Source of the DNA: Sedimentisphaerales bacterium
GTDB lineage: Bacteria; Planctomycetota; Phycisphaerae; Sedimentisphaerales; SM23-30
Direction: 5' to 3'
Length of the DNA stretch: 37,706 nucleotides
NCBI GenBank assembly: GCA_016930855.1
Contig: JAFGFX010000193.1
Span: 1-37,706, forward strand
Part shown: piece by piece, positions 16,220-23,800 of the stretch
Position numbering within the stretch: the first letter of the stretch is position 1
How the letters are laid out: the number at the start of each line of letters is the position of its first letter
Position numbers and translations under genes: made by a program
The notes under the pieces: model-generated
The model's input: the letters and a program-made list of their open reading frames with translations, nothing else
What the model was told of the DNA's origin: nothing
The model's database searches: none

Positions 16220-16897
16220 GAACTTATCGGACTGCTTTCTCGATTATTCCTTCCACCCGACGGTCCGTCCGTTGTCGGATCACCGAGCAGGCGTTCCTGA
16301 AGGAATCTCCGGGGTGAAAGATCACTGCTTATCCCACTTTGGCCGCCCTGTCAATTCGTATAACCCCTAAATTATCAATACCACCCACAACGACCGATAT
16401 CGGCCAGACGGTGCGGCCCCCACCCTGCTATAACAGCGTAAGTCGGTCAATATGAAAATATTATCGTCCAGATCCCCCCGGGGATTGACCCGGTTTGCGG
16501 CTTTGTAGGCAACCGGCTGGCAACCGGTTCTTCCACGGCCCGTATACCAGGGGCAAAACGGCCAAAATCCGGCCTGGCGGCCCTGGGTATTCTTGGCTAT
16601 CTGGGGACGACATCGGCCCTGGATAATCATATTGTCATTTGAAATAAGCACTTACGGCAAAGCCCGGACATATATTCCCACCAGATTGGTAGGATGAGAT
16701 CTTGCTGAATTATCCTCATATACGTCATTTTGTCCGATCCGGTTCTGGTGGCCAACACGCCTGGTCGCCGGTTGGGCATCTGGCCCATGTAATTGCAAGT
16801 CATTACCTTCAATAATTTTACACATGTCTCGCCCAACTGGACCGCTGGGGCAGGCCGCATCGCTTTTCCCTTGAAACCGCCCCGGCAAGAAGACACA
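16220..16897. other. Long divergent regulatory region of the polysaccharide locus
   Basis: About 680 bases separate the divergent NusG-like and sugar transferase genes. The region is more A+T-rich than its surroundings. The frames listed here (16367-16651 and 16627-17079, minus) have no family resemblance and I do not call them. Visible elements are a perfect TTGACA read on the minus strand (16349-16354) with only a poor -10 (TAAGCA, 17 bases away), an 11-bp tandem repeat at 16508-16529, and a weak plus-strand pair TTGGTA/AATTAT (16686-16713, spacing 16). I infer a control region for both gene sets. Confidence 0.5.
16508..16529. repeat. 11-bp tandem direct repeat GGCAACCGGCT/GGCAACCGGTT
   Basis: Two copies of an 11-base unit lie head to tail with one mismatch, so the copies fall on the same face of the helix. 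The same bases also form a stem AACCGG/CCGGTT with a 7-base loop. Direct repeats with an 11-bp period are the usual site form for OmpR/PhoB-type response regulators, but no such regulator gene is visible here. Confidence 0.45.
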
Positions 16898-17536
16898 ATG
16901 TGGCCCATGACGAACGTTTCACGGGCTCTCAAGCGGGGATTCGATATCCTTGCCGTCTTGGCGGCCTGTCCTCTACTGTTGCCCCTGGTCGGAGCGATCT
17001 GGCTGGCATTGCGTCTTAGTGCCGGATCACCGGTGATTTTTCGCCAGGAACGCGCCGGCAAGGACATGAAATCCTTCACTTTCTATAAATTTCGCACCAT
17101 GCGCTCCGATGTGGATCCTTACGGTCCGTCGCCGCGAAGCGGTTCGGATCCGCGGCTGACGCCGCTGGGCCGCTGGCTGCGGCTGACCAGCCTGGATGAG
17201 CTGCCGCAATTGTGGAACGTCCTGCGGGGGGACATGTCGCTGGTGGGGCCGCGGCCGCTGTACCTGGAACAGGCCCGCCAGTGGAACGAACACCAGCGCC
17301 GGCGCCTGGAGGTCAAGCCCGGCCTGACGGGCCTGGCCCAGATCCGGGGCCGGGCCAGCCTGACCATCGAGGAGAAGATCGATCTGGACGTGCAGTACGT
17401 TCAGCGTCTGGGACTCTGGCTGGACGCCAGGATCCTTCTGGCCACGGTGGTCCGGCTGCTTTCGCCCCGGCATATTTACGAAAAACGCTACTCCCGGGAT
17501 CGGGACACCTGGAACAACGATAAGCCGATCGCCTGA
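16898..17536 (+). CDS. Polyprenyl-phosphate sugar-1-phosphate transferase (WcaJ/PglC-type)
   Basis: A 212-residue bacterial sugar transferase that loads a sugar-1-phosphate onto undecaprenyl phosphate and so starts a repeat unit. The track begins at a TTG at 16793. I use ATG 16898 (MWPMTNVSRALKRGFDI), which gives the normal PglC-like start. ATG 16907 is also possible. A hydrophobic hairpin (about 17-40) is followed by FRQERAGKDMKSFTFYKFRTM, LTPLGRWLRLTSLDELPQL with the catalytic Asp-Glu, and NVLRGDMSLVGPRPLY, the family hallmark. It then has KPGLTGLAQIRGRASLT. It is a short monotopic form without the long N-terminal membrane domain of WcaJ. It is divergent from the NusG-like gene and followed by asnB after 104 bases. 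Confidence 0.92.
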   Translation: MWPMTNVSRALKRGFDILAVLAACPLLLPLVGAIWLALRLSAGSPVIFRQERAGKDMKSFTFYKFRTMRSDVDPYGPSPRSGSDPRLTPLGRWLRLTSLDELPQLWNVLRGDMSLVGPRPLYLEQARQWNEHQRRRLEVKPGLTGLAQIRGRASLTIEEKIDLDVQYVQRLGLWLDARILLATVVRLLSPRHIYEKRYSRDRDTWNNDKPIA

Positions 17537-17640
17537 CGGGCCCGGCGCCGAACGATGCGGTCCAGGATTCTAGGCGTAAAACGGGCCCGCCGGATCGTCG
17601 CCTCCGGGCAATTTTGCGGCATCCTCTTCGGAGAACGACC

Positions 17641-19560
17641 TTGTGCGGTATTGCGGGAATCCTGGACCTGTCGGGCGGCCGGCCGGTGGAGGCCGCCGAG
17701 CTGACGGCGATGGCCGCGACGCTGGCCCATCGCGGGCCCGACGACCAGGGCTGCTATGTCGATCCGGCCGGGGGGGTCTGCGGACTGGCCCACCGGCGGC
17801 TCTCGATCATCGATCCGGCCGGCGGCCATCAGCCCATGGCCGACAAATCCCAGACCATCTGGATCTGCTATAACGGAGAGGTCTACAACTTTCCGGAGCT
17901 GCGCCGCCGGCTGCAAGCGGCCGGATATGTCTTTCGCAGCCGCAGCGATACCGAGGTGCTCATCCACCTGTACCGGCAATACGGCCCGGCCTGCGTGGAC
18001 CATCTGCGGGGGATGTTCGCCTTCGCCATCTGGGATTCCCCCCGGCGGCAGTTGTTTTTGGCCCGGGACCGGCTAGGCCAGAAACCGCTGTACTATTGCC
18101 TGCAGGACGGCCGCTTTCGCTTCGCCTCCGAGTGCAAGGCCCTGCTGCACTCGCGGCGGATCGAGCGGCGGATCGATCCGGAGTCGATCCTGTATTACCT
18201 GCTGCTGCAGTACGTGCCCCATCCACGGAGCGGATTCGCCGGCATCCGGCAACTGCCGCCGGGTCATACGCTGACGGTTACGCCCCAGGACCGCTCGGAA
18301 CCATCAAGCCGCGCCTACTGGAGGCTGCCCACGGAAGAGACCTGGCCGGGCAGTTGGCAGTCGGCCGAGGAACGCCTGCGCCAGGAACTCCAGCAAGCCG
18401 TCGAGATGCGGATGATCAGCGACGTGCCGCTGGGGGCGTTTCTCTCGGGCGGCCTGGACTCGACGATCATCGTCGGCCTGATGAGCGAAGTCAGCGCCGA
18501 GCCGATCCGGACCTGCGCCATCGGGTTCGAGCCGGAATTATACAACGAGCTGCCCTACGCCCGCCTGGCGGCCGAGCGGTTCGGCTGCGACCACGTCGAA
18601 AACATGGTGCGGCCCGACGCCCCGGAGGCGATCGAGAAACTCAGCTATTTCTACGACGAACCGTTCGCCGACAGCTCGGCGCTGCCGACCTGGTACCTCG
18701 CGCAGGCGGCCCGGGAGCGGGTGACCGTGGCCCTCAGCGGCGACGGCGGGGACGAATGCTTCGGCGGATACGATCGCTACCGGGCGATGTACCTGGCCGA
18801 ACGGATCCGCCGCAGCCGCCTGCTGCGGTTCCTGGCCCGGCGGCGGCTCTGGCGGCGGTTGGCGGCGGATGAGCACCACGGGCGGATCTTCCGCCTCCAG
18901 CGTCTGCTGGATGGATGCCAGCGGCCGCCGGGGCGGCGCTATCTGCAATGGTGCTCGCTGTTCGATCCGGATTTTTTGGCCCAGATCGTGGACCCGCAGT
19001 TCGGACGGGAGCTGCCGGAGGCCGAATCGCTCTGGGGGCTGCTGGATGACTGCTTCGGCGGCGACCGGCCCGAGCCGGACGATCCGGCCTGGGGCGCGGC
19101 GCGGGCCATGGTGGCGGACGGCCGGTTCTACCTGCCGGGCGACATCAACACCAAGGTGGACCGGGCGAGCATGGCGGTCGGCCTGGAGGTCCGCAGCCCC
19201 TTCCAGGATCACAAGGTGGTGGAACTGGCCTTTTCCCTGCCCACCCGCTGGCGCCACGACGGTAGGACCTCCAAGCGGATATTACGGCAGGCCTGCAAGG
19301 ACCTGCTGCCCGGCCGGATCGCCCGGCGGGCCAAGATGGGATTCGGCGTGCCGGTGGGCCGCTGGTTTCGCGGGCCCCTGCGGGATCTATTCCGCCAGAC
19401 CGTATTCAGCCGGCGGGCCCGCCAGCGGGGGATGTTCCGCCCCGAGGCCCTGGAGCGGCTGGCGGCCGAACACGAGGCCCATCGGGCCGATCACGGCCAC
19501 CGGATGTGGGCGCTGCTGATGCTGGAACTGTGGCAGCGGCGCTACGTGGATGGGGCCTGA
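17641..19560 (+). CDS. asnB: AsnB-type glutamine-hydrolysing amidotransferase
   Basis: A 639-residue protein with an N-terminal class II glutaminase domain and a C-terminal synthetase domain. The start must be TTG 17641, because Cys2 (MCGIAGILDLSGG) is the glutaminase nucleophile; the track's upstream start would bury it. GGAG lies ten bases upstream. Other motifs are LAHRGPDDQG, HRRLSIID, YNGEVYNF and the ATP-pyrophosphatase loop LSGGLDSTIIVGL (about 268-280). GDGGDECFGGYDRY and DINTKVDRASMAVGLEVRSPF follow. It could make asparagine. AsnB-like proteins in O-antigen and exopolysaccharide clusters are instead thought to amidate uronic acids or modify the polymer, and this locus is rich in uronate enzymes. 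The family is certain; the substrate is open. Confidence 0.93.
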   Translation: MCGIAGILDLSGGRPVEAAELTAMAATLAHRGPDDQGCYVDPAGGVCGLAHRRLSIIDPAGGHQPMADKSQTIWICYNGEVYNFPELRRRLQAAGYVFRSRSDTEVLIHLYRQYGPACVDHLRGMFAFAIWDSPRRQLFLARDRLGQKPLYYCLQDGRFRFASECKALLHSRRIERRIDPESILYYLLLQYVPHPRSGFAGIRQLPPGHTLTVTPQDRSEPSSRAYWRLPTEETWPGSWQSAEERLRQELQQAVEMRMISDVPLGAFLSGGLDSTIIVGLMSEVSAEPIRTCAIGFEPELYNELPYARLAAERFGCDHVENMVRPDAPEAIEKLSYFYDEPFADSSALPTWYLAQAARERVTVALSGDGGDECFGGYDRYRAMYLAERIRRSRLLRFLARRRLWRRLAADEHHGRIFRLQRLLDGCQRPPGRRYLQWCSLFDPDFLAQIVDPQFGRELPEAESLWGLLDDCFGGDRPEPDDPAWGAARAMVADGRFYLPGDINTKVDRASMAVGLEVRSPFQDHKVVELAFSLPTRWRHDGRTSKRILRQACKDLLPGRIARRAKMGFGVPVGRWFRGPLRDLFRQTVFSRRARQRGMFRPEALERLAAEHEAHRADHGHRMWALLMLELWQRRYVDGA

Positions 19561-19604
19561 TACGCGATAATCCCCTCTGCCGACGACAGGGACGACAGAG
19601 ATAT

Positions 19605-20834
19605 TCAGAGGCCCGGATTGGGCCCTTCCTCTTGCTCGGATTCGACACCTTCGGACGATTTGTGTTTTCGGGTTCCGCGGTAGAGTTCGTACCGCAGCAG
19701 CCGGCACTCGATCTGGGCGTTGAAGAAGGGCAATCGGCGGCTGGTTCGCAGGCCCACCTTCTTGGCCAGTTCCATATTGCCGGTAAAGAGATAGGCGGTA
19801 TAGCCGGCGCAGCGCTGCTTGAAGAAATCGCCAATCCGCTTGTAGGTTTCCTCGAGCCGGGCGATCTGGCCCAGCCGCTGGCCGTATTCCGGATTTAAGA
19901 GGATGATCCCCCCGCCCGGCTCGACGGGGCTGTCGGCGAAATCGCACACGGCGAAATCGATCAGGTGGTCGACCCCGGCCGTCCGGGCGTTCTGGCGGGC
20001 GGCCTCGACGGCCTCCGGGTCGAGGTCGCTGGCGACGATCCGGGCCGGCTGGTAGACGGCCTTGCCGCCCCGTTTTTTACTAAGCTTGAGGGCCTCGGCG
20101 CGGAGCCGCTGCCAGGCGGCCGGGTCGAAATAGTTCAGGTGCATGAATCCGAAATTGCTGCGCAGCAGTCCGGGCGGCCGCCGGCAGGCGATCAGGGCCG
20201 CCTCGATGGCCAGCGTGCCGCTGCCGCACATGGGGCACAGCAGCGGGCAGCCGCCGTCGTAGCCGGTCGCCATGACGATCGCCGCGGCCAGCGACTCGCG
20301 CAGGGGGGCCTTGTGGGGGATCTTGCGGTAGGTGCGGTCGGAGATCTTCTGGCCGGAGGTGTTCAGGTACAGCCAGCAGCGGTCCTGCTTCCAGTACAGC
20401 TGCACCACGACCTGGTGTTTCTGCTTGCCGGAGTCGGGCCGGGCGCCGGTTTGCCGCATGATCCGATCGGTGATCGCGTCCTTGACCTTCAGGCTGGGGT
20501 ACATGGTGTTGTCGATCGAGGGCGTATCGATGCGCCCGACGACGCTGAGGTATTTGTCCGGCGAGATGATCCGCTCCCAGGGCAGCTGAACCACCTGACG
20601 GTAGAGCTGCTCGGGCGAAGCGCAGGGAAAATGCGCCAGCAGGAACAAGACGTTGTACGCCGTCCGCAGATGGAGGTTGAGTTTCATGGCGTCGAGCAGA
20701 TCGCCCTGCAGCTCCAGGCCGGCGGCATGCTCGGAATCGACCGGATAGCCCAAGGCCTCGACCTCGCCACGCAGATACCCGGCCAGGCCCGGGGCACAGG
20801 TGATCAGGAGCGTGCTTTTTTGGGTGCTATCCAT
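19605..20834 (-). CDS. THUMP-domain class I SAM-dependent RNA methyltransferase (RlmL N-half-like)
   Basis: A 409-residue homologue of the N-terminal half of RlmL, which makes m2G in 23S rRNA. Residues 1-160 hold the ferredoxin-like and THUMP region (LLITCAPGLAGYLRGEVEALGY; NLHLRTAYNVLFLLA). Then come YRKIPHKAPLRESLAAAIV and the SAM loop LLCPMCGSGTLAIEAAL, where the usual DPMCGSGT has Cys for Asp. The catalytic motif is NPEYGQRLG instead of NPPYGER. The RlmK half is absent, as in many bacteria. It ends with an acidic tail. It is convergent with asnB and probably unrelated to polysaccharide synthesis. The start at 20834 has GAGGAAG upstream and a promoter candidate. Confidence 0.9.
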   Translation of the reverse strand: MDSTQKSTLLITCAPGLAGYLRGEVEALGYPVDSEHAAGLELQGDLLDAMKLNLHLRTAYNVLFLLAHFPCASPEQLYRQVVQLPWERIISPDKYLSVVGRIDTPSIDNTMYPSLKVKDAITDRIMRQTGARPDSGKQKHQVVVQLYWKQDRCWLYLNTSGQKISDRTYRKIPHKAPLRESLAAAIVMATGYDGGCPLLCPMCGSGTLAIEAALIACRRPPGLLRSNFGFMHLNYFDPAAWQRLRAEALKLSKKRGGKAVYQPARIVASDLDPEAVEAARQNARTAGVDHLIDFAVCDFADSPVEPGGGIILLNPEYGQRLGQIARLEETYKRIGDFFKQRCAGYTAYLFTGNMELAKKVGLRTSRRLPFFNAQIECRLLRYELYRGTRKHKSSEGVESEQEEGPNPGL

Positions 20835-21220
20835 GGGGGCGGTCTTCCTCGACGGCTGCTCAAATGATAGCTGGATCGAGACCGTCCCGCCAAGGCAAAA
20901 GTAACACCCGCTCCTCGGATCGGGTATGCCGCTATGGAATCCGCCCCGGACCGGATATAATACATTAGGGCGTGTATCCTCGATGGGTGATTATCGGACC
21001 ACCAGGCAGCGAGGGCCCAAACAGCGGCGGGGATTTTTGACGCCGGGTCACCCAAAGGAAAAATTTGCTTGTCGGATATACCGATAGGAGTACATAGGGT
21101 CACAGTATAGCTAGGGCGTCTGACAGGATGAATCAAACGAATCCGACCGGTTCGGCCGCAGGCGGCGGCGATTTGTTTTACGGGGCGCCGCAGACGTTTC
21201 CAGGACAGGGATAAATCCAT
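20835..21220. other. Divergent intergenic region upstream of the ATP-grasp gene
   Basis: This 386-base region holds the methyltransferase promoter on the minus strand. On the plus strand it has a perfect TATAAT (20956-20961) without a good -35, and a near-palindrome TCGGATATACCGA (21072-21084) that could be an operator. GGGTCAC occurs on both sides of that palindrome. I see no ORF and cannot match a known riboswitch. Confidence 0.4.
20864..20893 (-). promoter_or_regulatory. Sigma70-like promoter for the THUMP methyltransferase gene
   Basis: On the minus strand, TTGGCG (20888-20893) is followed after 18 bases by TATCAT (20864-20869). The predicted leader is about 22 bases and contains GAGGAAG before ATG 20834. 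Confidence 0.45.
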
Positions 21221-22201
21221 ATGGCAAGCAAAAAACGGGCGGTGATCTTGTTTCCCTGCGTGGGCCGGCGGGTGGCGCTGCTGGAGAGCTTTCGACAGGC
21301 CTGTCGGCGGCTGGGCCTGCGCGGCGTGATGGTGGGGACCGATTCGACCGAGTATTCCGCGGCGCTGCAGTGCTGCGATCGGAAATACATCGTGCCGTCG
21401 GTGCGGGACCCGCGCTACCGCCGCCGGATGACCCAGATCATCCGGCGGGAGAAGGTGGACCTGCTGGTCCCGACGGTGGACCTGGATCTGCCGCTCTGGG
21501 CGAGCCTGCGGGAGACGCTCACCCGGCAGGGCACTACGGCGCTGATCTCGCGGCCCGAGGTGGTGGCACTCTGCCAGGATAAGCGCAAGATGTTTCGTTT
21601 TCTCCGCCGGCACGGATTCGCCACGCCGGCGACCCAGACGGCGGCCCAGGCCCTGCGGCAAAAACGGCGGGAGTACCCCTGCTTCCTGAAGCCCTGGGAC
21701 GGCCACGCCAGCCGGGGCAATTACGTCGCCCATAACCGCCAAGAACTGCTGTTTTATTCCCGCCGGGTTCCCCACTGCCTGGTGCAGGAGTTCATCGTCG
21801 GCCAGGAACACACGGTGGACGTGCTGGTGGACTTCGCCGGGCGGGTCCGCTGCGTCGTGCCGCGCCGGCGGATCGAGGTCCGCAGCGGCGAGGTGAGCAA
21901 GGGTCAGACCATCCGGCATCCGCTGATGATCGAGCAGTGCCGCAAACTGATCGAGCTGCTGGGCGCCGGGCCGGGAATCATCACGATCCAGTGTTTCCTC
22001 ACGGCGGACGATCGGATACAATTCATTGAGATCAATCCCCGCTTCGGCGGCGGCGTGCCGCTGTCGATCCGGGCGGGTGCCGATTTTCCGCGGTGGATCC
22101 TGCAATTCTGGCAGGGCCGCCGGCCCCGCATCCAGCCGGACGGCTGGCAGGATCGCCTGCTCATGCTGCGCTACGACGAGGCCGTCTGGGTGGCGCCCTA
22201 G
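21221..22201 (+). CDS. ATP-grasp domain protein (CarB-like)
   Basis: A 326-residue ATP-grasp ligase of the carbamoyl-phosphate-synthase-like group. An N-terminal Rossmann-like part (AVILFPCVGRRVALLESFRQA, then GTDSTEYSAAL) resembles the PylC/CarB pre-ATP-grasp domain. The ATP-binding part has CQDKRKMFRFLRRHGFATPAT, YPCFLKPWDGHASRGNY with the nucleotide lysine, and LVQEFIVGQEHTVDVLVD. The Mg-binding end is FIEINPRFGGGVPLSIRAG. Such enzymes join a carboxylate to an amine or thiol through an acyl-phosphate. The partner substrate cannot be read. It lies upstream of a GlcNAc-1-P transferase gene and downstream of the AsnB locus, so a role in decorating a uronic acid with an amino acid is conceivable but unproven. 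Confidence 0.85.
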   Translation: MASKKRAVILFPCVGRRVALLESFRQACRRLGLRGVMVGTDSTEYSAALQCCDRKYIVPSVRDPRYRRRMTQIIRREKVDLLVPTVDLDLPLWASLRETLTRQGTTALISRPEVVALCQDKRKMFRFLRRHGFATPATQTAAQALRQKRREYPCFLKPWDGHASRGNYVAHNRQELLFYSRRVPHCLVQEFIVGQEHTVDVLVDFAGRVRCVVPRRRIEVRSGEVSKGQTIRHPLMIEQCRKLIELLGAGPGIITIQCFLTADDRIQFIEINPRFGGGVPLSIRAGADFPRWILQFWQGRRPRIQPDGWQDRLLMLRYDEAVWVAP

Positions 22202-22463
22202 AACGGTCTAAAACCCGGCATCCCGGCCGGAGGATCGACACCCCCGGCAAACGTACGCCGGCAAAGCAAACCGCAGGTCGATACCCGCCCGCGGCCCGAG
22301 ACATATGCAGCGGTGATCACTGCGGTTTTGTCTGTAACGAGACGGACTTCAGCGGTATCCTAGAGAAGGGTAAACAGGCGCACCGCCAGGAAGGCGCCCG
22401 CCAAGTCGGCCGGCGGCATCGGACGCAGGGGGCAAAGGGGGCAGGCAGAAAGGGTCCAAGAGG
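22202..22463. other. Intergenic gap with weak hairpin
   Basis: This 262-base gap lies between the ATP-grasp and WecA-like genes. A 5-bp stem including one G-T pair (GCGGT/ACTGC, 22310-22323) with a GATC loop is followed by GGTTTT on the plus strand, a weak terminator at best. A purine-rich stretch (AGGGGGCAAAGGGGGCAGG-like) precedes the next start. No ORF is convincing. Confidence 0.35.
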
Positions 22464-23669
22464 GTGCAGGTATCTATCTTCGGGGATGAAAATCCCCTCT
22501 CCCAGATTGTGCGGGATTATTGGCCGATCCTGCCCATCGCGTTCGCCGTGGCGCTGGTGGCCACGCCGCTGTGCCGGCGGGCGGCCTGGCGGCTGGGCGT
22601 GCTGGACTATCCGGACGAGCAGGCCAAGACGCACCGGGCGCCGACGGCGTATCTGGGCGGCCTGGCGATCCTGCTGGGCCTGCTGGCGGGCCTGGTGGCG
22701 GGGATGTTCCTGCTGGGCTCGGCCCCGATCGAGAGCACCCAGGGTGCGCACACCTCGCTGTTCGCCGGTCAGCACAATTACTACTGGATCCTGGCCGGCG
22801 TGGGCCTGGGGGCGGTGATCGCCTGCGGGGTGGGCGTTCTGGACGACCTGTACGACATCCGGCCGAGGCAGAAATTCCTGGGCCAGATCGCGGCGGCCGT
22901 GGTCTTGATCGCCGTGGGCGTGCGGCCGGACCTGAGCCACCTGCTGCATTACGTGAACGTGAAACTGCCGGAAAGCTGGGATTTCCTGCTGGGGGTCCCG
23001 ATCGTGTTGTTCTTCATCCTGGGGGCGACCAACAGCCTGAACCTGCTGGACGGGCTGGACGGGCTCTGCGCCGGGGTGACGGCGATCATCACGACGGCGT
23101 TCGCCCTGCTGGCGCTGATCCTGGCGACCTGGGGCTACAGCGTGGTGGGCGACCCGGTGCGCCTGATCCTCTGCCTGGCGCTGGTGGGTGCGACGCTGGG
23201 ATTTCTGCCGATGAACTTCCACCCGGCCCGGATCTTCATGGGCGACGCCGGGAGCATGCTGCTGGGATTCGTCGCCGGAACGCTGATGCTGCTGTTCGCC
23301 GAGACCTTCGGGCGCTGGACGGTGGCCAGCATCGTGATCTTCGGCCTGCCGATCCTGGATACGGCGGTGGCCCTGGTGCGGCGCTTCGTCAACGGCAAGC
23401 CCCTGTTCGTCTCCGACCGGGGCCATATCTACGACCAGCTCATGGATCGGGGCCAGGGGCTGCAAAAAACCGTGATCATCTGCTACGCCCTGGCGGCGCT
23501 GTATTGCCTGATCGGACTGCTGGCGGCGCTGCTGCGCTTCCGCTACGCCGTGATCGTGTTTCTGGTGGTGGCGATCCTTTCGGGCCTGGCCATCTGGCGG
23601 GGGAATTTCCTGCAGATCGGCCAGAACGCCGGCGGAGGCGACAAGGTCGAACCCGCGGATACCGTCTGA
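22464..23669 (+). CDS. Undecaprenyl-phosphate GlcNAc-1-phosphate transferase (WecA/TagO/MraY superfamily)
   Basis: A 401-residue polytopic phosphotransferase with about ten membrane helices that places a HexNAc-1-phosphate on the lipid carrier. Diagnostic motifs are GGLAILLG after THRAPTAYL (57-72), the catalytic DDLYDIRPRQKF (127-138), NSLNLLDGLDGLCAGV (190-205), FMGDAGSMLLGF (about 256-267) and DRGHIYDQLMDRG, the last being the soluble-loop His motif of the WecA/TagO branch. MraY itself has a different His loop and lies in the division cluster, so this is not MraY. GTG 22464 is the track start, but AAGAGG abuts it directly. The GTG a few codons later (QIVRDYW) is an alternative. It starts glycan assembly independently of the PglC-type enzyme upstream. 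Confidence 0.92.
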   Translation: MQVSIFGDENPLSQIVRDYWPILPIAFAVALVATPLCRRAAWRLGVLDYPDEQAKTHRAPTAYLGGLAILLGLLAGLVAGMFLLGSAPIESTQGAHTSLFAGQHNYYWILAGVGLGAVIACGVGVLDDLYDIRPRQKFLGQIAAAVVLIAVGVRPDLSHLLHYVNVKLPESWDFLLGVPIVLFFILGATNSLNLLDGLDGLCAGVTAIITTAFALLALILATWGYSVVGDPVRLILCLALVGATLGFLPMNFHPARIFMGDAGSMLLGFVAGTLMLLFAETFGRWTVASIVIFGLPILDTAVALVRRFVNGKPLFVSDRGHIYDQLMDRGQGLQKTVIICYALAALYCLIGLLAALLRFRYAVIVFLVVAILSGLAIWRGNFLQIGQNAGGGDKVEPADTV

Positions 23670-23800
23670 GGCGAACGTCCACGGGCCAATTCAAATCTTC
23701 TTTATCACCGATTGGCATCGTCCGGGCCGAACGGCCAGATGGGTGCTCGACGGAATCTCCGGGTCAAAGTAGCGAAGTCGTCGTCCGACCATTTTTTACC

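Noticed and set aside
16689-16699. GGTAGGATGAG resembling the ops element for RfaH
   Set aside because: Only the GGTAG core and a few bases match, the leading GGC is missing, and it is on the strand opposite to the NusG-like operon.
16781-16797. Sigma54-like TGGCCC...TTGCA element upstream of the sugar transferase
   Set aside because: The distance between GG and GC is 11 bases instead of the required 10, and the -24 half is imperfect.
16367-17079. Minus-strand ORFs of 94 and 150 residues in the divergent region
   Set aside because: No family resemblance, no good ribosome sites, and the second overlaps the sugar transferase gene.
20956-20970. TATAATACATTAGGG, nearly repeated at 32666-32680
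   Set aside because: The second copy lies over the 3' end of the VWA gene on the antisense strand with no nearby plus-strand gene; a chance match is more likely than a shared promoter.
23740-23800. Possible bidirectional terminator with T6 between the WecA-like and transglutaminase genes
   Set aside because: The stem before the T-run is only about 4 bp, too weak to call.
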